Source: Piper betle (taxonomy: Eukaryota; Streptophyta; Magnoliopsida; Piperales; Piperaceae). From it: a DNA stretch of 64,000 nucleotides. Below, in pieces: positions 11,493 through 23,604 of this stretch. The DNA is taken from the NCBI GenBank assembly GCA_033002965.1, contig JAURVB010001711.1, positions 62,001 to 126,000 on the forward strand. Reading direction: 5' to 3'. The position numbers and the translations under genes were made by a program. How positions within the stretch are numbered: position 1 is the first letter of the stretch; each line of letters opens with the position of its first letter. Under the pieces are notes generated by a model, which saw nothing but the letters and a program-made list of their open reading frames with translations, searched no databases and was not told the origin of the DNA.

Positions 11493-13927
11493 TGTTGGGA
11501 GTAAATAGATGGAAGCTAAGAAAGTAGAGGAAGGATATAATTCAAATAATTATTTTTCTAATGAAGAGCTTGAATAACTGGAAGACTTTTTACAAGAACA
11601 TATTCAAAGAGGTATTTATAGGCCTATAGAATAATTTAAAACATCAATTTTTAATGCACATTTGTAAACTCCAAAGTTCTGCATGACTTATCAAATGTCA
11701 AGAACAAATAATAAATTATGCTTAGTTTTCAACATCTTACTTAGGTCTAATTCCCTCCCTTCTATCAAGCTAAACATATCTCAAATATTGTTAAAGATGC
11801 CAGCAACAGCTGTTTATGTGAAATACCCGCTACTTGATCTTGAAACTTGACATAATGAAACTTCACCTTCATGTTATCGACAAATTCTCTAATAAAGTGA
11901 AACCTTTTATCAATATAATTGTTTGTCTCATGAGAGAATGGATTCATGGCAAAGGCAATGGTAGATTTGTTCTCTATATGCATGATAGTTGGTTCATTTT
12001 GAAGATGCTTGATCGACTTCAAAAAATTCCGCAACCAAAGAGAATGACATGCTCTAGATAAGTTTACAATATGTGCAGTTTTACATGCAGAATGTGTGAT
12101 TATGTTTTTTTTCTGGGAAATTTGTAGGTAACAATTAAAAGTAAATTTTCTCTTTTAAAATTAAAATTAAACTATTTGGAATACATGATGCATGAGCGAT
12201 AACTTGGTTATAAGAGGTGCATGACTCATGACTCGAACCTAATTCCGATAGCATAGGACACATCCTTACTTCTTGGCAAGACAGTCTCTCGTACTTAACC
12301 ATTTGTGTATGGGATTATTAAGGATATGCCTACCTCAATTTGAATTGCATGCCATGTGCTTGTATGTTAGCTGTGTTTTCGTATTTCGTTATTAGGGATG
12401 AAGTATTTACAAATGACCCTTAAACTGCAATGGGTGCAGCAGATAGTCCCTCATACTTAACCATGTGGTTGAATTAGTTGCCATTGTAAATGACCCATGT
12501 GGTTGTGTCACTCCAATTCCCTTGAACTATAATGTGTGCCGCATCTATCAAGCCAAACATATTTATGGAAGGATGAAATTCAAATAATTCTTTTTCTAAT
12601 GGACAACTTGAATAACTTGATGACTTGATAGAAGATCATATTCAAAGAGGGTATTTATAGGCCCTTAGGATCATTTAAAACATGAACTTTTAATGTGCAT
12701 TTATAAACTCCAAAGATCTGCATGACTTATCAAATATCAAGAACAAATAATAAATTATGCTTAGTTTTCAACATCTTACTTAGGTCTAATTCCCCCCTTC
12801 TATCAAGCTAAACCTATCTCAAATTTTGTTAAAGATGCCAACAACAAAAGTTTATGTGAAATACCCGCTGCTTGATCTTGAAACTTGACATAATGAAACT
12901 TCACATCCATGTTATTGACAAATTCTCTAATAAAGTGAAAGCTTTTATGAATATATTTGTTTGTCTAATGAGGGAATGGATTCTTGGCAAAGGCAATGGT
13001 TGGCTTGTTCTCTATATACATGATAGTTGGTTCATTTTGAAGATGTTTGACTGATTTCAACAAATTTCACAACCAAAGAGCATGACATGCTCTAGATGAG
13101 GCTACAACATACACAATTTTACATGTAGAACGTGTGATAATGTTTTTTTTTCTTGGAAATTTTTATTGACATGGTCATCAAGAGACAAAGCATAGTCGCT
13201 TTGTGCATGTGAAGCTTGCAGCCTCGTCTAGAGTATGTCATGTACATTGGTTGTGAAACTTGTTCAAGTCAACTTTTGTCAAAATTATACAAAATCTCTT
13301 AAGTATCCCTGGAAATTGCTGTATTTACTACTTTCTCACATGCTTCTTCATCTATTGCTTACCAAATTTTTTGGAATTGTTGCATTTATTACTTTTCAAA
13401 TGCTCTCTCATCAATTTCTTGATAGATGATGAAGAGAGTTTTTTATCTCTCTACCTCAAATCTTACAAAGTCACCTTCTGATCCGTCAAAGTGGCTTCAT
13501 TTTTAGGCTTGTGTAGTCTTTCTCTACAAGGTCTCATACATCTTGAGAACCTAATAAAGCCTTCATTTGGATAATCCAATCCTCATAGTTCTCCTTATTG
13601 AGATGGGAAATATGGATTTGCATGAAATTAAACATGACTCTTGATACCACTTATTGGGAGAAAAGGAATGGAAGGTAAGAAAGTTATATGTGATAGATAT
13701 TTGAAAATAATAATATAAAGGAAAGACATAACTTGAATAATTCTTTTACTAGTGGAAAATTTGAATAACTCGAAAATTTGATTAAACGACATACTCAAAC
13801 AGGATATTTATATGCATTTAAGATTCTTTGGAAGATCAACTTTTAATGTACATTTACAAACTACAAAGATCCACATGAGTTTTCTAATATCAAGAACAAA
13901 GAATTAATTAGGTTTAATTTTTCAACA
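11493..13927 (-). mobile_element. Internally deleted Ty1/copia derivative in unit A, with an internal duplication
   Basis: Minus-strand order: 5' LTR (about 13655-13927, ends TTCAACA), primer site (TGGTATCAAGAGTC, about 13639-13652), gag start (about 13640-13270), a large deletion, an RNase H C-terminal piece (IENKSTIAFAMNPFSHETNN, about 12034-11765), and 3' LTR starting TGTTGGGAG at 11493. Target duplications CTTAT flank it at 11488-11492 and 13928-13932. Protease, integrase and reverse transcriptase are missing, so it is non-autonomous. The LTR/RNase H part occurs twice (11493-about 12125 and about 12545-13170), separated by a copy of the CER1 upstream region. Unit B has the same element once, at 37167-38529. 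Confidence 0.8.
12126..12541 (+). repeat. Extra copy of the CER1-like upstream segment
   Basis: This stretch repeats about 7089-7550, upstream of CER1-like copy 1, in the same orientation with few changes. Shared landmarks include GGTAACAATTAAA, GATAACTTGGTTATAAGAGG and the paired stretches around CCATGTGGTTG. It ends before the TATA box. It lies between two copies of the LTR/RNase H piece of the deleted copia derivative and is absent from that place in unit B. Confidence 0.85.
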
Positions 13928-14010
13928 CTTATGAGCCCTCCAGCACAAAAAACACATCACCATCTCTATAGCATGCCACTGGGGCTCTCCCTTACCTTCT
14001 TCTCCTTCCC

Positions 14011-14011
<1 letters not shown>

Positions 14012-14048
<37 letters not shown>
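14012..14048. repeat. (CT)n microsatellite
   Basis: A near-perfect CT dinucleotide run. The matching place in unit B (about 38620) has only a short CT stretch, so the run expanded or contracted after duplication. Confidence 0.9.
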
Positions 14049-14051
<3 letters not shown>

Positions 14052-14122
14052 GATTTTCCCTCATTTATCCTTTGTGGCTTTTATCTCTAACTTTCTATTT
14101 CCAAATTACACTATTAACTACA

Positions 14123-14127
14123 GTAAG
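14123..14127. repeat. Target-site duplication GTAAG (left), pairs with 28150-28154
   Basis: GTAAG precedes the TGTTGAG border at 14128 and follows the other border at 28149. The empty site in unit B reads ATAAG near 38710. This proves that 14128-28149 entered as one element. Confidence 0.92.
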
Positions 14128-14694
14128 TGTTGAGAAAAATCTTGAAAGTTGGATATCAACAACAGCAAACACAAGATATGGGAAAATAATGCCTGAGAAA
14201 TAAAATAAAACAAAACCAAAAGAATATATATTTAACGTGGAAAACCCTTCTTTTTTAGAGAGTCAAAAACCATAGGACCGCAACGAAAACTTCGCAACTT
14301 CTACCAAAGATTACAACCATCAAATATATAGAGATGTATAAGAAGATTACTCACCCAACCTATACAATTGAGATTACAAGATTTTTTTCTCTCAATACTC
14401 TATACAAGATTTCTCTTTCTTACTACTTTGTATAAGAATAAACGGGTGAATAATATATTTCCCTCTTTTTATTTCTATATCCCTTTTTTTAATCTCTCAC
14501 TTCTTGTCTTCTCTTGTCTTAACCTTTCTTTGAATAAGACAAATGAGATCCATATTTATAAAAATAGTTTGAGGCCCTTCATCTTCTATGAAAGAACAAA
14601 CAGTCACCTCTGTTTGTATTCCAAAATTTATTTAGTATTCTGAGTGTGACAATGGGCTATACATTATTAATATTCATAATAACAAATATTAACA
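14128..14694 (-). mobile_element. 3' LTR of the RPS2-bearing element
   Basis: It starts TGTTGAG and ends TATTAACA on the plus strand and is 567 bp. The purine-rich tract before it on the minus strand (CTCCAAGTGGGAAATT) matches the one before the copia-3 LTR at about 53326-53342. Confidence 0.85.
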
Positions 14695-15829
14695 ATTTCC
14701 CACTTGGAGTTCTATTGGAACACTTCAGTCAAAATTCTTCCTCCACTTGTTCATTGCATAAGTCCATCACCTACATGTTAGTACAAGTTTCCTCCGTTGC
14801 TTTCTACACAAGAGGACACCCCCTTATATAGAACCTTTGTGTTTATCCACAACTTCGGGAAGATCTCATGCACCTCTCTAAGGACCTACATCTGACATTG
14901 GCATCCTTATCTCCACGCAAATGGGGCATATCTCCTTGTCGATCATGCATATCTTCTGGAGTTAGTTGCAACCAACCTCCACCGTTGGCTAAGGATTGAT
15001 CTTGATAACTATTAACATCATCATCATCCTTATCGGCAAACCCCTCAAGCATATCCTTCTGCGCATGTTGGTTACATGGTCTAACCCACCTGGTTCGAAC
15101 CAACCAGTCTAGGCCAACAATCCCCTCTCGGTGCTTTCAGTAAACTGTACGTCCCAAGTACCGGCATTGTGGCACTACTCGGCAACTCGACACAAATACC
15201 GTAATCCCAGTAATTTGCTCGGTCATGTCCACACACCTATGCTAGCCCACGTACTGCTACGGTGCTCGTCTTGGTACACACAATATTTATATCTGTACGC
15301 TCTATCATCAACCTCACTCCGCCAATATGTGCGCTCGTAGCTGCTCGGCCCGGTGTTCGGTCATCACAAACTCGTAACCTAGAACCCATACACCTCCAAG
15401 GTTTCCTCTCGCCGATATACTGACATGCTCGGTACAATTACCAATCATAATGCCAATACGCTCCATCGAGCGCCTGTACTCTACTTGTTCCCAATCATAG
15501 AACTCGCTAGTACAACTTGGTCACCCGACATACTTCATGCACCACAGCTTGATCTTTGCCTACAACTCTAACAAGGATTAACAGTGGTAAGTTGTTTCCA
15601 CCACTTGGATAGCACTGACTATCCATCCTGGACGCAGGATAACTAGGAACAACCGCCAAACCCTAGCTCCCAACGCGTCCCATGGCTATTGCAATGACAG
15701 TCCTCCCCCACCAATGAGACTCGATGTCCTCATCGTAGGGTTAAGTCCTCCACAACACTTCTTGATCTTGCTCGCCAATTTCCAGTCCCTATCCTTTCCC
15801 TAGCTAGCCCCACTTCTCGGTTCCCTCTT
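14695..15829. other. Unrecognised internal stretch of the RPS2-bearing element
   Basis: About 1.1 kb between the 3' LTR and the copia pre-RT piece. Short minus-strand frames exist (for example 15103-14843) but show no family motif, and no repeat structure is visible. The first about 70 bases match the 3' untranslated end of copia-3. Confidence 0.5.
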
Positions 15830-15965
15830 CCACTTATTTTGTAGAACCTTCCTTTTTTTGGTGGCAAATTCACCAACACCCATGTATGAATCTTCTCCAA
15901 TGATGACATCTCATCCTTCATGGCCATCTCCTACTTAAGATGAGCTTTGTCACTCATGGTTTCAT
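15830..15965 (-). pseudogene. copia reverse-transcriptase N-terminal fragment
   Basis: The minus strand reads MSDKAHLK, a stop, then AMKDEMSSLEKIHTWVLVNL. This is the conserved stretch before the copia reverse transcriptase and matches copia-3 at about 51970-52090 closely, including the in-frame stop after the HLK triplet. Homology stops after GRFYKIS and no RT core follows. Confidence 0.8.
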
Positions 15966-16079
15966 CATAAGACTCCGGTTCTCTTGCATCAGTATACAAA
16001 CTCCATCCAATCCTTTGAAGTCCTCAAGCTGACGTGCCAATACTCCAAAATCCTCCCTCCTTTTCTCCCAAATTGTTGT

Positions 16080-16700
16080 TGGACAATAGGGAGAGCTCCA
16101 TTCGGATGAGCTCTCCTCACGATTGACCAAATCTTCATGGAAAGGTTTGAGAAAACTAACATGAAAAACTAGGTGAAGCTTGTACCCTATACTTTCTCCA
16201 CCTCACAAGGACCATCATACCTTTGCACCAATACCTAATGCTCCTCGGTACGTCTGATTTTCTCCCAAATCAGTGGCTTGAGCTTCAGCTTTACTTTGTC
16301 CCCCACGCTTAATCACAATGCCCTCGAGTCAGCATATCTATTCATTTTGCTCGTTGCCTTGGCCAATGAATCCACTGCCTCCTTACACAGTTCTTGCCAA
16401 TCCCTGGCAAACCTGTGTACAGCTGGACCTCGTACTCCACCTCCTTGTGGAGCAACCTCTAGTGGTGTAAGAGGTTGTTAGCCTGTAGCAACATCAAAAG
16501 GACTAAGAACCGTAGGTAAAAAACGATGTAGTTTAAATTAAAACTGCACCGCCTCAAGAAGATCCAACCAGTTCTTCTAACTGGCTATGACGAAATGTCT
16601 CAATGCATTTGCCCTCGTAATCTGCCCGTTAAACTGAGAATGGTTAGCTGAAACAATGTCGGTCAGGATGACAGTACTCCTCCCACGTTCCTAAAGAAGT
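16080..16700 (-). pseudogene. Ty3/gypsy integrase C-terminal fragment
   Basis: The minus strand, across frameshifts, gives NGQITRANALRHF, NWLDLLEAVQF, SPFDVATG, FARDWQELCKEAVDSLAKA, MNRYADSRAL, VGDKVKLKLKPLIWEKI, RYDGP and VFHVSFLKPFHEDLV. This is the order seen at the end of gypsy integrase, finishing in the SH3-like C-terminal region. It sits inside an element with copia-family LTRs, so it is foreign to its host element. Confidence 0.82.
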
Positions 16701-16960
16701 ATTTGGCATCACTCTCGGCGAGCACCCCTGTGGTATTGCTACGAATACAAGTACTTAGAAAACAGACCCACTAACCTTGTTGACATTCCCTTCACACTAG
16801 GATATCCAGACACCAAGTCTATTGAGACTCAGCTCCATGGTCTTGAAGGTATAGGTAGTGGCTACAGGAACCCAGCCTCTAACTTTCTTCTCCACCTTAT
16901 CTTGCTGACCCACCAGACAAGATCTGACAAAAAAACATCATTATCAGCCTTCGTGAAAGT

Positions 16961-17052
16961 GGCCCGATCTTGTTCCCCATTAACTCCTTCGGACAGGATC
17001 GCCGACAACTTAGTGAGGATGATCGCCCTCCTTCTAGATCGTCGTCGCCACC
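16961..17052 (-). pseudogene. Ribosomal protein S2 (uS5) fragment, middle part beyond the nested gypsy element
   Basis: The minus strand continues the S2 fragment at 26557-26930 after the gypsy insertion and its CCACC duplication. It reads, with a frameshift, RAIILTKLSAILSE and then GNKIG. In the eukaryotic 40S protein this corresponds to the stretch AIILAKLS...GNKIGKPHT. The fragment stops at GNKIG, which is where the separate S2 piece at 26931-27090 begins. Confidence 0.78.
17048..17052. repeat. Target-site duplication CCACC (left), pairs with 26552-26556
   Basis: Identical five-base repeats lie immediately outside both LTRs of the nested gypsy-type element. Confidence 0.92.
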
Positions 17053-18788
17053 AGTAAAACCCACGATTCGAGTCAGGGTTTTATATTCAGAACCGGTCGG
17101 TTCGACTGTTATTTTCGAGTCGAGTTAGATTCCGAACACGTGTACTGAGCCGACGCCAGTACGTGTATGAGCTATGAGGGTCATGCGTACCCAAGTATAT
17201 GATGATAACGCCATGAACATAGCAGAACTGAATGCCAGTTATTTTTTTAATTTTTATATATAGTGGATCGTAGAATTAGTTTTAGGCTGTTTACCACGTT
17301 AGGACGTGTTACAGGCAGTTTGGGTGGGTTGATAGTTCTAGCGCATATCATTATGATGTTTTGGTGTTTGTTTGATTTTATGGGATTTTTCCCTATTTTT
17401 TTTAGGATTTAATATGACTTAGTTATTATTCTTGACTCGAGTCGGACACAAGTCAAGTATTATTTATGACTTTGCCACTGAGCCTTTTCTTTTCTCCGCC
17501 GATGTCTTTTTCCCCAAACCCTCATTGCCGCCCCTTTTTCTTGTCGTCGCCACCGCCGCCGATGTCGGCCTGCCATCGATCGTCACCGCCAGGCCCATGC
17601 AGCGGTGTTGCCATACCACTCCGACCAGGCCCGACTGCTGCCAAGCCACCATGACGCCGGAATCGCCGCGCCTAGCGCTGCGGCTGCGTTTTGGTTGTGT
17701 TGCCGATTTTGCCACCGGTCGACCGTCACTGCCACGTATCGAGTGGTCGCCTCGACACCCTCGACCACCCAGCGACCCTTCTTGACCGGAGCGGAGGCCG
17801 TCGCCGCCTAGGCCGGCCGAATCAAGTCACCCATCGCCGCCACCACTGTTTTGACCATTTTCCAGCGAGCCGCCAACTCCACCGATCATGTCGACGCCGT
17901 AGACATATCGGGCTTGCCGAGCCGGTTTCAAGGGTACCCAATACCCTTACTTTCCAGCCAATAGATGCCACCAGTGACTGTCGCCGAAAAACCGCCGGAA
18001 GCTGCCGGAAAACTACTGAAACCTGCAGACAAACCGCCGGCAAATCGAATTCCTTGGAATTTGCCGGATCTTCCGCGGAGCTCACCCAGTCGAACCCAAA
18101 TGAATTTTGGATGCCGAAGAGCGCCGAATTTGAGCTCCGAGACACGCGACGGAACCCTAGCCGTCGCTGATTGCCGACGACATGAGGTATAATTACTTTC
18201 GATTTGATTATTTAAAATTGATGATGATTGTTAGCATAACATGTTAGAATTGAGTAATTGTCATGATGAATGCCAGACTATGAATGAAGTAAAGATGTGC
18301 ATGATGTGATTAACAGGGAATGAATACTAAGTGATCTAGTGAGATAAAGTAAATATGAGCATGCTAATCGAGTATGACGTAAAAACACAGTAAAATTTGT
18401 ATGAATAGGATTAGTTAGAATTATTTTCATACTTATGATCATTTACTGTTGATTGATGTTCATTGAATTTGATGCATCATTTAGTTAGCGGGCGTTAGTA
18501 TTTAGTTTTGATGTATAGGTACGAAGTAGGAGCTCGCTGCCTAGGCGCGATGACACGCTTGGAGCTTCTACCAGGTCCATTTAGGACTTGTCTCTGTTTT
18601 ATGTTCTCTTCTATTGTATGTTTATTTTATTATTCGCAGGATGGGTTAAGTGGCATTTTATTAGATCCCACTTAACTCGGGCCATTTAACCGAATAGTTT
18701 TCCGGATTAATAACCCCTTGAGGATGATTTTGAAAACAAGATCTACCACAAGTTGCCTTCAGGCCTATTATATAAATCCCTACCCAGA

Positions 18789-18835
<47 letters not shown>

Positions 18836-20011
18836 TTCGCATTTTCAGTGAGACGAGAGGTGGAGAAACCGACTGCACGTACCATGAGAGGATGTCGTGA
18901 TAGTCAAAGCGGGCTCTGGATTAGTGCCAGTGGACTGTTCCATTCCCGAGGGATCCTGACAACTTCGCGTTTGAGTTCCTCACACCCGAAGAATGTGGAG
19001 GTTTACGGGTACTGTTTAGTACAGCGCATGTCCGGACTTGTGGTTCAAAGGGTACTAAAGGCGACTTCCTGAGAGTACTCGGCCTTCATGCTCAAGGCCA
19101 GGAGAAATATGGTGGTAAGGAGAGGGCTTAGGATTTGAGACCAGAAAATGAAGTAAGAAAATGTCGAGAGCAGCATCAGCAGTAGTAGATCAGTAAGTTC
19201 GGGATGCTATCGGGTCTGCAACCCATTGGCTCCTCAGTAGTGCCCTTCAAAGTGTTCACGTGGAGTATATGATGTTTTCTTTCATATGAGAGTTTTCTCT
19301 CATAGCCAGCTTGTTATAGTTATTTTGTTTTTGGGACCAGTAACACTTGTTACTGACGTGTTTTTATATTATATGTAGGTAATAATCACGAATTAGAGGA
19401 GCTAGCTTGGATGGAGGAGCACTATTGTCGCTTGCACACATATCAGTCGATAGGGTGGTTAATATTCTATTTATGATGCTATTATATTGTGAATGATGTG
19501 AAATGCTAAGACATGGTAGGATATGATTAAATGCAATGTGATGATGTTATGACATGATTGAAAGCTAAGACACGATGACAGAATATGAAACATGAATAGA
19601 TTGTGCAGCAGGAGAGTGGTGGGTTGAGACCCAAGTTTTAGAGTGAGTAAACAGTATATCAGATTGTGGGAATGAAGTTGCGTGGTATATAGATACATAT
19701 TTGCATATATGTTTATATATAGCATTTTGACAGGGTGACCCTAATTGCACTTTTAAGGGAAATTCTATCCGTTTTATTTTAGAATTTTTATTGAGTTTGA
19801 TCGTAATTGTATTGGTGTGTACTTTGAATTGCATGTCATTCATGTAGTACCATGTTAGGTTTGTGCATTCATCCATGCATTGCGAATTGTATCTTTATCT
19901 TAAGATGCCGAGATTGGATCCACATGAGTTAGGTTCGGGTTAGCCGACCTAACCGGGGCCTGTAATATGTCGGTTCAGTTCACGAGCGTGAACCGAATTT
20001 GGGGTGTTACA
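17053..20011 (+). mobile_element. 5' LTR of the nested gypsy-type element
   Basis: The start has AG where the 3' LTR has TG (AGTAAAACCC versus TGTAAAACCC). The end is GGGGTGTTACA. A GC-rich block at about 17470-18180 holds overlapping frames on both strands that I judge non-coding. An (AT)n run lies at 18791-18832. Confidence 0.9.
18791..18832. repeat. (TA)n microsatellite inside the gypsy LTR
   Basis: About 20 TA units. The partner LTR has about 8 units near 25357-25373, and the solo LTR at 43656-46526 has a shorter run near 44796-44808. Confidence 0.9.
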
Positions 20012-20015
20012 GAAT

Positions 20016-20028
20016 TGGTATCAGAGCC
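20016..20028 (+). other. Primer binding site (initiator-Met tRNA)
   Basis: TGGTATCAGAGCC four bases after the 5' LTR. This is an exact match to the usual plant site. Confidence 0.9.
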
Positions 20029-21079
20029 ACTCTTAGTCAATTAAGATGTAAGATACGTTTATAGGTGATGTGTGTGCAAAGACTGCTCCAAGTTCAAGTG
20101 GCAGGTATGTTTTTGTTTATTTTCCTTACATGCAAATTTTTTCTTCATAAGTTGTTTGGATAACAGTGTATTCATGACTTGATAAAAATATGTGGCATTG
20201 ACCTTAGTTGAGCTGACGTGCCATATATGGATTTTTATCATGATATCAGACTGCTTGCCCAGTTAGATGTGAGCAGGGGATGTAGTAGTGCTAGCAGAGG
20301 TAGAATGGGTATAGGATCCTATCTTATACCAGATCCATATGTCAACAGACGTTAGATTCTAATAATTTGACAGGAATGTCACGATGGGCTTAGACACCCA
20401 CCAATTTTGTCCATTGCAAAAGAGATTTGGATGAGTTAGGGTATCCACATTTTCAGTCAGCTGAGGCTGAATTGAATGTTGACCAGGTGTCCATGTTTTG
20501 CATGTCACCACATTAGTCCTGTTTCCATTGGGCGTGGTGTACATAGTGGGAAGGAACTTGAAGTATAGAGATACCAGTAAGTTAGTGGCACATGAGATGG
20601 ACCACTTCCAGAAGATAGTGATAAATGACGATGAGTAGTGAGGTGGATCGATAGTCCAATGGGCACTTCACCGCATCCCCCTCTTCCACTAGTTTATGAC
20701 CTACGGGCAGTAGTTTTGGCTTCTCTTTGCCAGATAGAGGTCTTGACATGATGAGGAAAAGATCAGGTGCACCATTGCCTATGAGATCAGATAATTGACA
20801 GGATTCCACCAGAGATAAGGTACCAGATCAGTGGTTACCATTTGAGGGCCAGTCAGCATTGATGAAAGCAGCTATTTTAGATTTTAGGAGATTAGAGTGG
20901 GTTCAGCATAGATTTACCATCATATGTCTCAGCACCATAATCCAAACCCCTCCGGATCAGACACGTATGAATGGATAACCTAAGCCGAGTTGTTAGCAGC
21001 CAAGATATGTTAGAGAAAGTAGAGTGGATTTATGATGTATACGATCAAGATCAGATTTTTAGTATCTAGGTAGAATTGT

Positions 21080-21270
21080 CACCGACAGAGTTGCACAACT
21101 GCCGACCGAGTGCACAACTGCCAACTAAGTGCACAACCATCGTCTGAGTTGCATAACCGCCGATCGAGTTGCACAACCGCCGACCGAGTTGCACAACCGC
21201 CTTCCGAGATGCACTACCACCAACCGAAGACACACTACCGCCGTCCGTGTATTGCTCATCCGCCGACAGA
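21080..21270 (+). repeat. Degenerate ~21 bp minisatellite
   Basis: About nine units of the form GTTGCACAACCGCCGACCGA, with variation in the last third. A cognate array on the other strand lies in the related element at about 56910-57100. Confidence 0.85.
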
Positions 21271-23288
21271 GTAGATTAGTTTAAGTGTAGTAGGTCTAGA
21301 ACTTGAGGAACAAGATATAGCTACAATGGGATTAGCAGAACATAGAAGAGTTAGGAAAATGAAGGTTATTTTGATGAGATGGCATAGGATCTAACTTCAC
21401 AAGCTCTCTTGCAACTAGTGTCTTGACCTGACACCCTTGGGTCAGATGAATATTGCAAGATAACCCCATTAGGCACTGCTAGTGACAGTCTCATAGGGAT
21501 GCGCATGGACAGAATCAGGGAACATGATAGTATGACCTCCAGATAGGACGGTCACAATGATCAGATTGTGCAGATTGTATGATAATACATCCTCAGGCCA
21601 CAACCAACATAGATTAGATGGTTAGTAGACAGTCACACACGTTGTTGAACCCATTTAGTGATGGGCCAACCAGTGATAGGAATTTGACTTATATTAGAGT
21701 ATTGGGCATGGATAGAGGGTTAGTGTGGAAGTGTCCTTTAGAAGGATAGTGATTCCCTTGTGTTTCGCCAGCACGATTAGGTTCTCACCTTGAACCAGAG
21801 GTTTGAGCCTTACCCTGAGTATAGAAGTACCTCCATGGTATTGATTAGGGTTTACAGTGCAGGTAGATTTTTGCAAACTGATATTTCGATGAGGATTCTA
21901 CCCTAACATGAGAGCGATGTAGATAGAGACTTCAGACAGAACAGGCCATGCTGACTAGACAGAGTGATAACAGTGTATATTCATCTTCATTGATAGCCTT
22001 GCTTGAGAGTCTACCACAGCGGTAGTAGTCATGTGAGTCAAGATTAGTACTACAAATCGGTACGGGATGGCAGGTCACACACCACTGAAGAGCAGACGAG
22101 ACACGTGTCAAACCTCATTATGAGTCCCCGTAGACTTGAGGGGAGACAGTGGTTCTTTGGGTCGTTTGAACCCCGCCCGTTTAGAAGTGCATGACTAGTA
22201 CGGTATCTAGAAACACATACCTACTGTTAGGTGATTGAACTAGAGCCACTTAGGAACTGTTTCTGAGATTTGTCATTAATTGACTGTTCCACAGCCTGAT
22301 CACCTGTGGCATAGTGAATTATGGTGATCTTAGAGACAAGTCCATAGACCTATCGATATCTTGGCCACCCAGTGCGCTACATAGGGATTTCATCTCCCCT
22401 ATCACTTGCATGACACCTTGACCTCACTATTGATCAAAAGGACATACCTATGTAGCAGTTTTTCTTAACCTAGTGGATTCCCTTATTTACCTGACGTCAG
22501 TTACCACATTCATGTGAGGATGAGATGTCACATATCGAGAGTTCTTGAGCAGTGTGACTAGATTTCCACTAGATTCAGCCTCCTTTCCTATAACCCAGAG
22601 ATGTTAGACAGAGTGGAGTTTTCACTTAAGGATTTCCACTCACCCCTTTGTATGTATCAGTTCTACCATCAGTTTATCCAGAGGATTGAGATGAGTATAC
22701 ATTGACCAGAGCACAGAGCACATGCCACAGACCAAATGCAGACTCCACAGTCCCATGCAGAGTATGTAATCATACTCCTTGAGACACGCTGTGTATGTAC
22801 AGGTGTTCTCGCCTCGTTTCAATAGTAGTTAGTAGTTGTATAGATAGTCACCTGAGCCATAGTATGCAGTAGAGTTATAATAGCTATCCTTATTCTCTTA
22901 TAGAACAGAGTGAGATACTTGACTCAGGACCGAGTCAACTAGGACCCTGTGAGCGGTCCAGTTCCTTAGAGAGGGATACTTGAGAGTTGGATCTAGACTG
23001 GCGACAGTGAGCCGTGCAGCTCATTAGCCTATACACTCGACCTAGTAGGAGACTCATAACACACTTTAGGTTGGTTGTAGGACTTAGGAATAAAGTTTCT
23101 TGAGATTACATGTAGGTGACTTTTAACAGATGAGAATTAGAGGGACATGGGTAGATGCTAGCAGGTAGGTCTTACCCTCGATGTAGTTTTCCCAAACATA
23201 GCTCAGATTAGAACCTTGCGATACTCTAGAGTATCTGCTTGACCAACCCAGTAGGTCCTTAGTGGTGACCTAGGTTTTCCCGCAGAGT

Positions 23289-23405
23289 TAGCTGTAGGGA
23301 TCAGAACAGAAGAGCATGATGATGGTAATGTGAGAATAGGCACAGACAGTAGTAGGGATCAGAACAGAAGAGAATGATGATGGTCATGTCAGGATTGGCA
23401 CAGAT
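23289..23405 (+). repeat. Tandem duplication of about 58 bp
   Basis: Two copies of TAGGGATCAGAACAGAAGAG followed by ATGATGATGGT lie head to tail near the 3' end of the interior. They differ at a few bases. Confidence 0.8.
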
Positions 23406-23590
23406 AGCTTAGAAATAGAATGTTTACATTGGCAACACCACAAGCAGAACCCGCCATGATGGCGTAGTTACAGTAAGTGAGGAAGTACATGGCTATCGAA
23501 GACTAGAGGATACAACTGGTGTGTATCTAACTTCCAGGTATTAGTTCAGTAGAACCTCCTTGAGTTGAAATTTCGAGGACAAAATTTTTA

Positions 23591-23604
23591 TAAGGAGGGA
23601 AGAT
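23591..23604 (+). other. Polypurine tract of the gypsy-type element
   Basis: TAAGGAGGGAAGAT directly precedes the 3' LTR. It is the priming site for plus-strand DNA synthesis. Confidence 0.75.

Larger units (their letters stand above)
6162..14127 (+). repeat. Segmental duplication unit A (CER1-like copy 1), continues at 28150-30043
   Basis: This stretch is nearly collinear with unit B (about 32015-38710), and its first 1.5 kb also matches unit C (about 49190-50135). It holds a 5' flank, the CER1-like pseudogene copy 1 and a deleted copia derivative. The 14 kb element at 14128-28149 then interrupts it, and homology resumes at 28150 against unit B at about 38711. The 6162-7623 part has no gene. 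It is AT-rich upstream DNA and contains the segment repeated again at 12126-12541. Confidence 0.88.
20029..23590 (+). other. Non-coding interior of the gypsy-type element
   Basis: No recognisable gag-pol. Parts are alignable with the interior of the minus-strand relative at 54494-58340, for example the stretch around 22440-22510 against about 55580-55650. Contains a GTTGCACAACCGCC-type minisatellite (21080-21270) and a short tandem duplication (23289-23405). Confidence 0.75.

Noticed and set aside
14843..15103. 86-codon minus-strand frame in the S2-bearing element
   Set aside because: No gag or other motif recognised and no supporting copy, so it is kept only as part of an unrecognised stretch.
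17432..18192. Pro/Arg/His-rich frames in the gypsy 5' LTR
   Set aside because: Low-complexity translations of a GC-rich LTR block. The matching frames in the 3' LTR (24043-24582) differ in start and end.
21080..21270. CRISPR-like array
   Set aside because: Adjoining short units without unique spacers, in a plant retroelement. It is a minisatellite.
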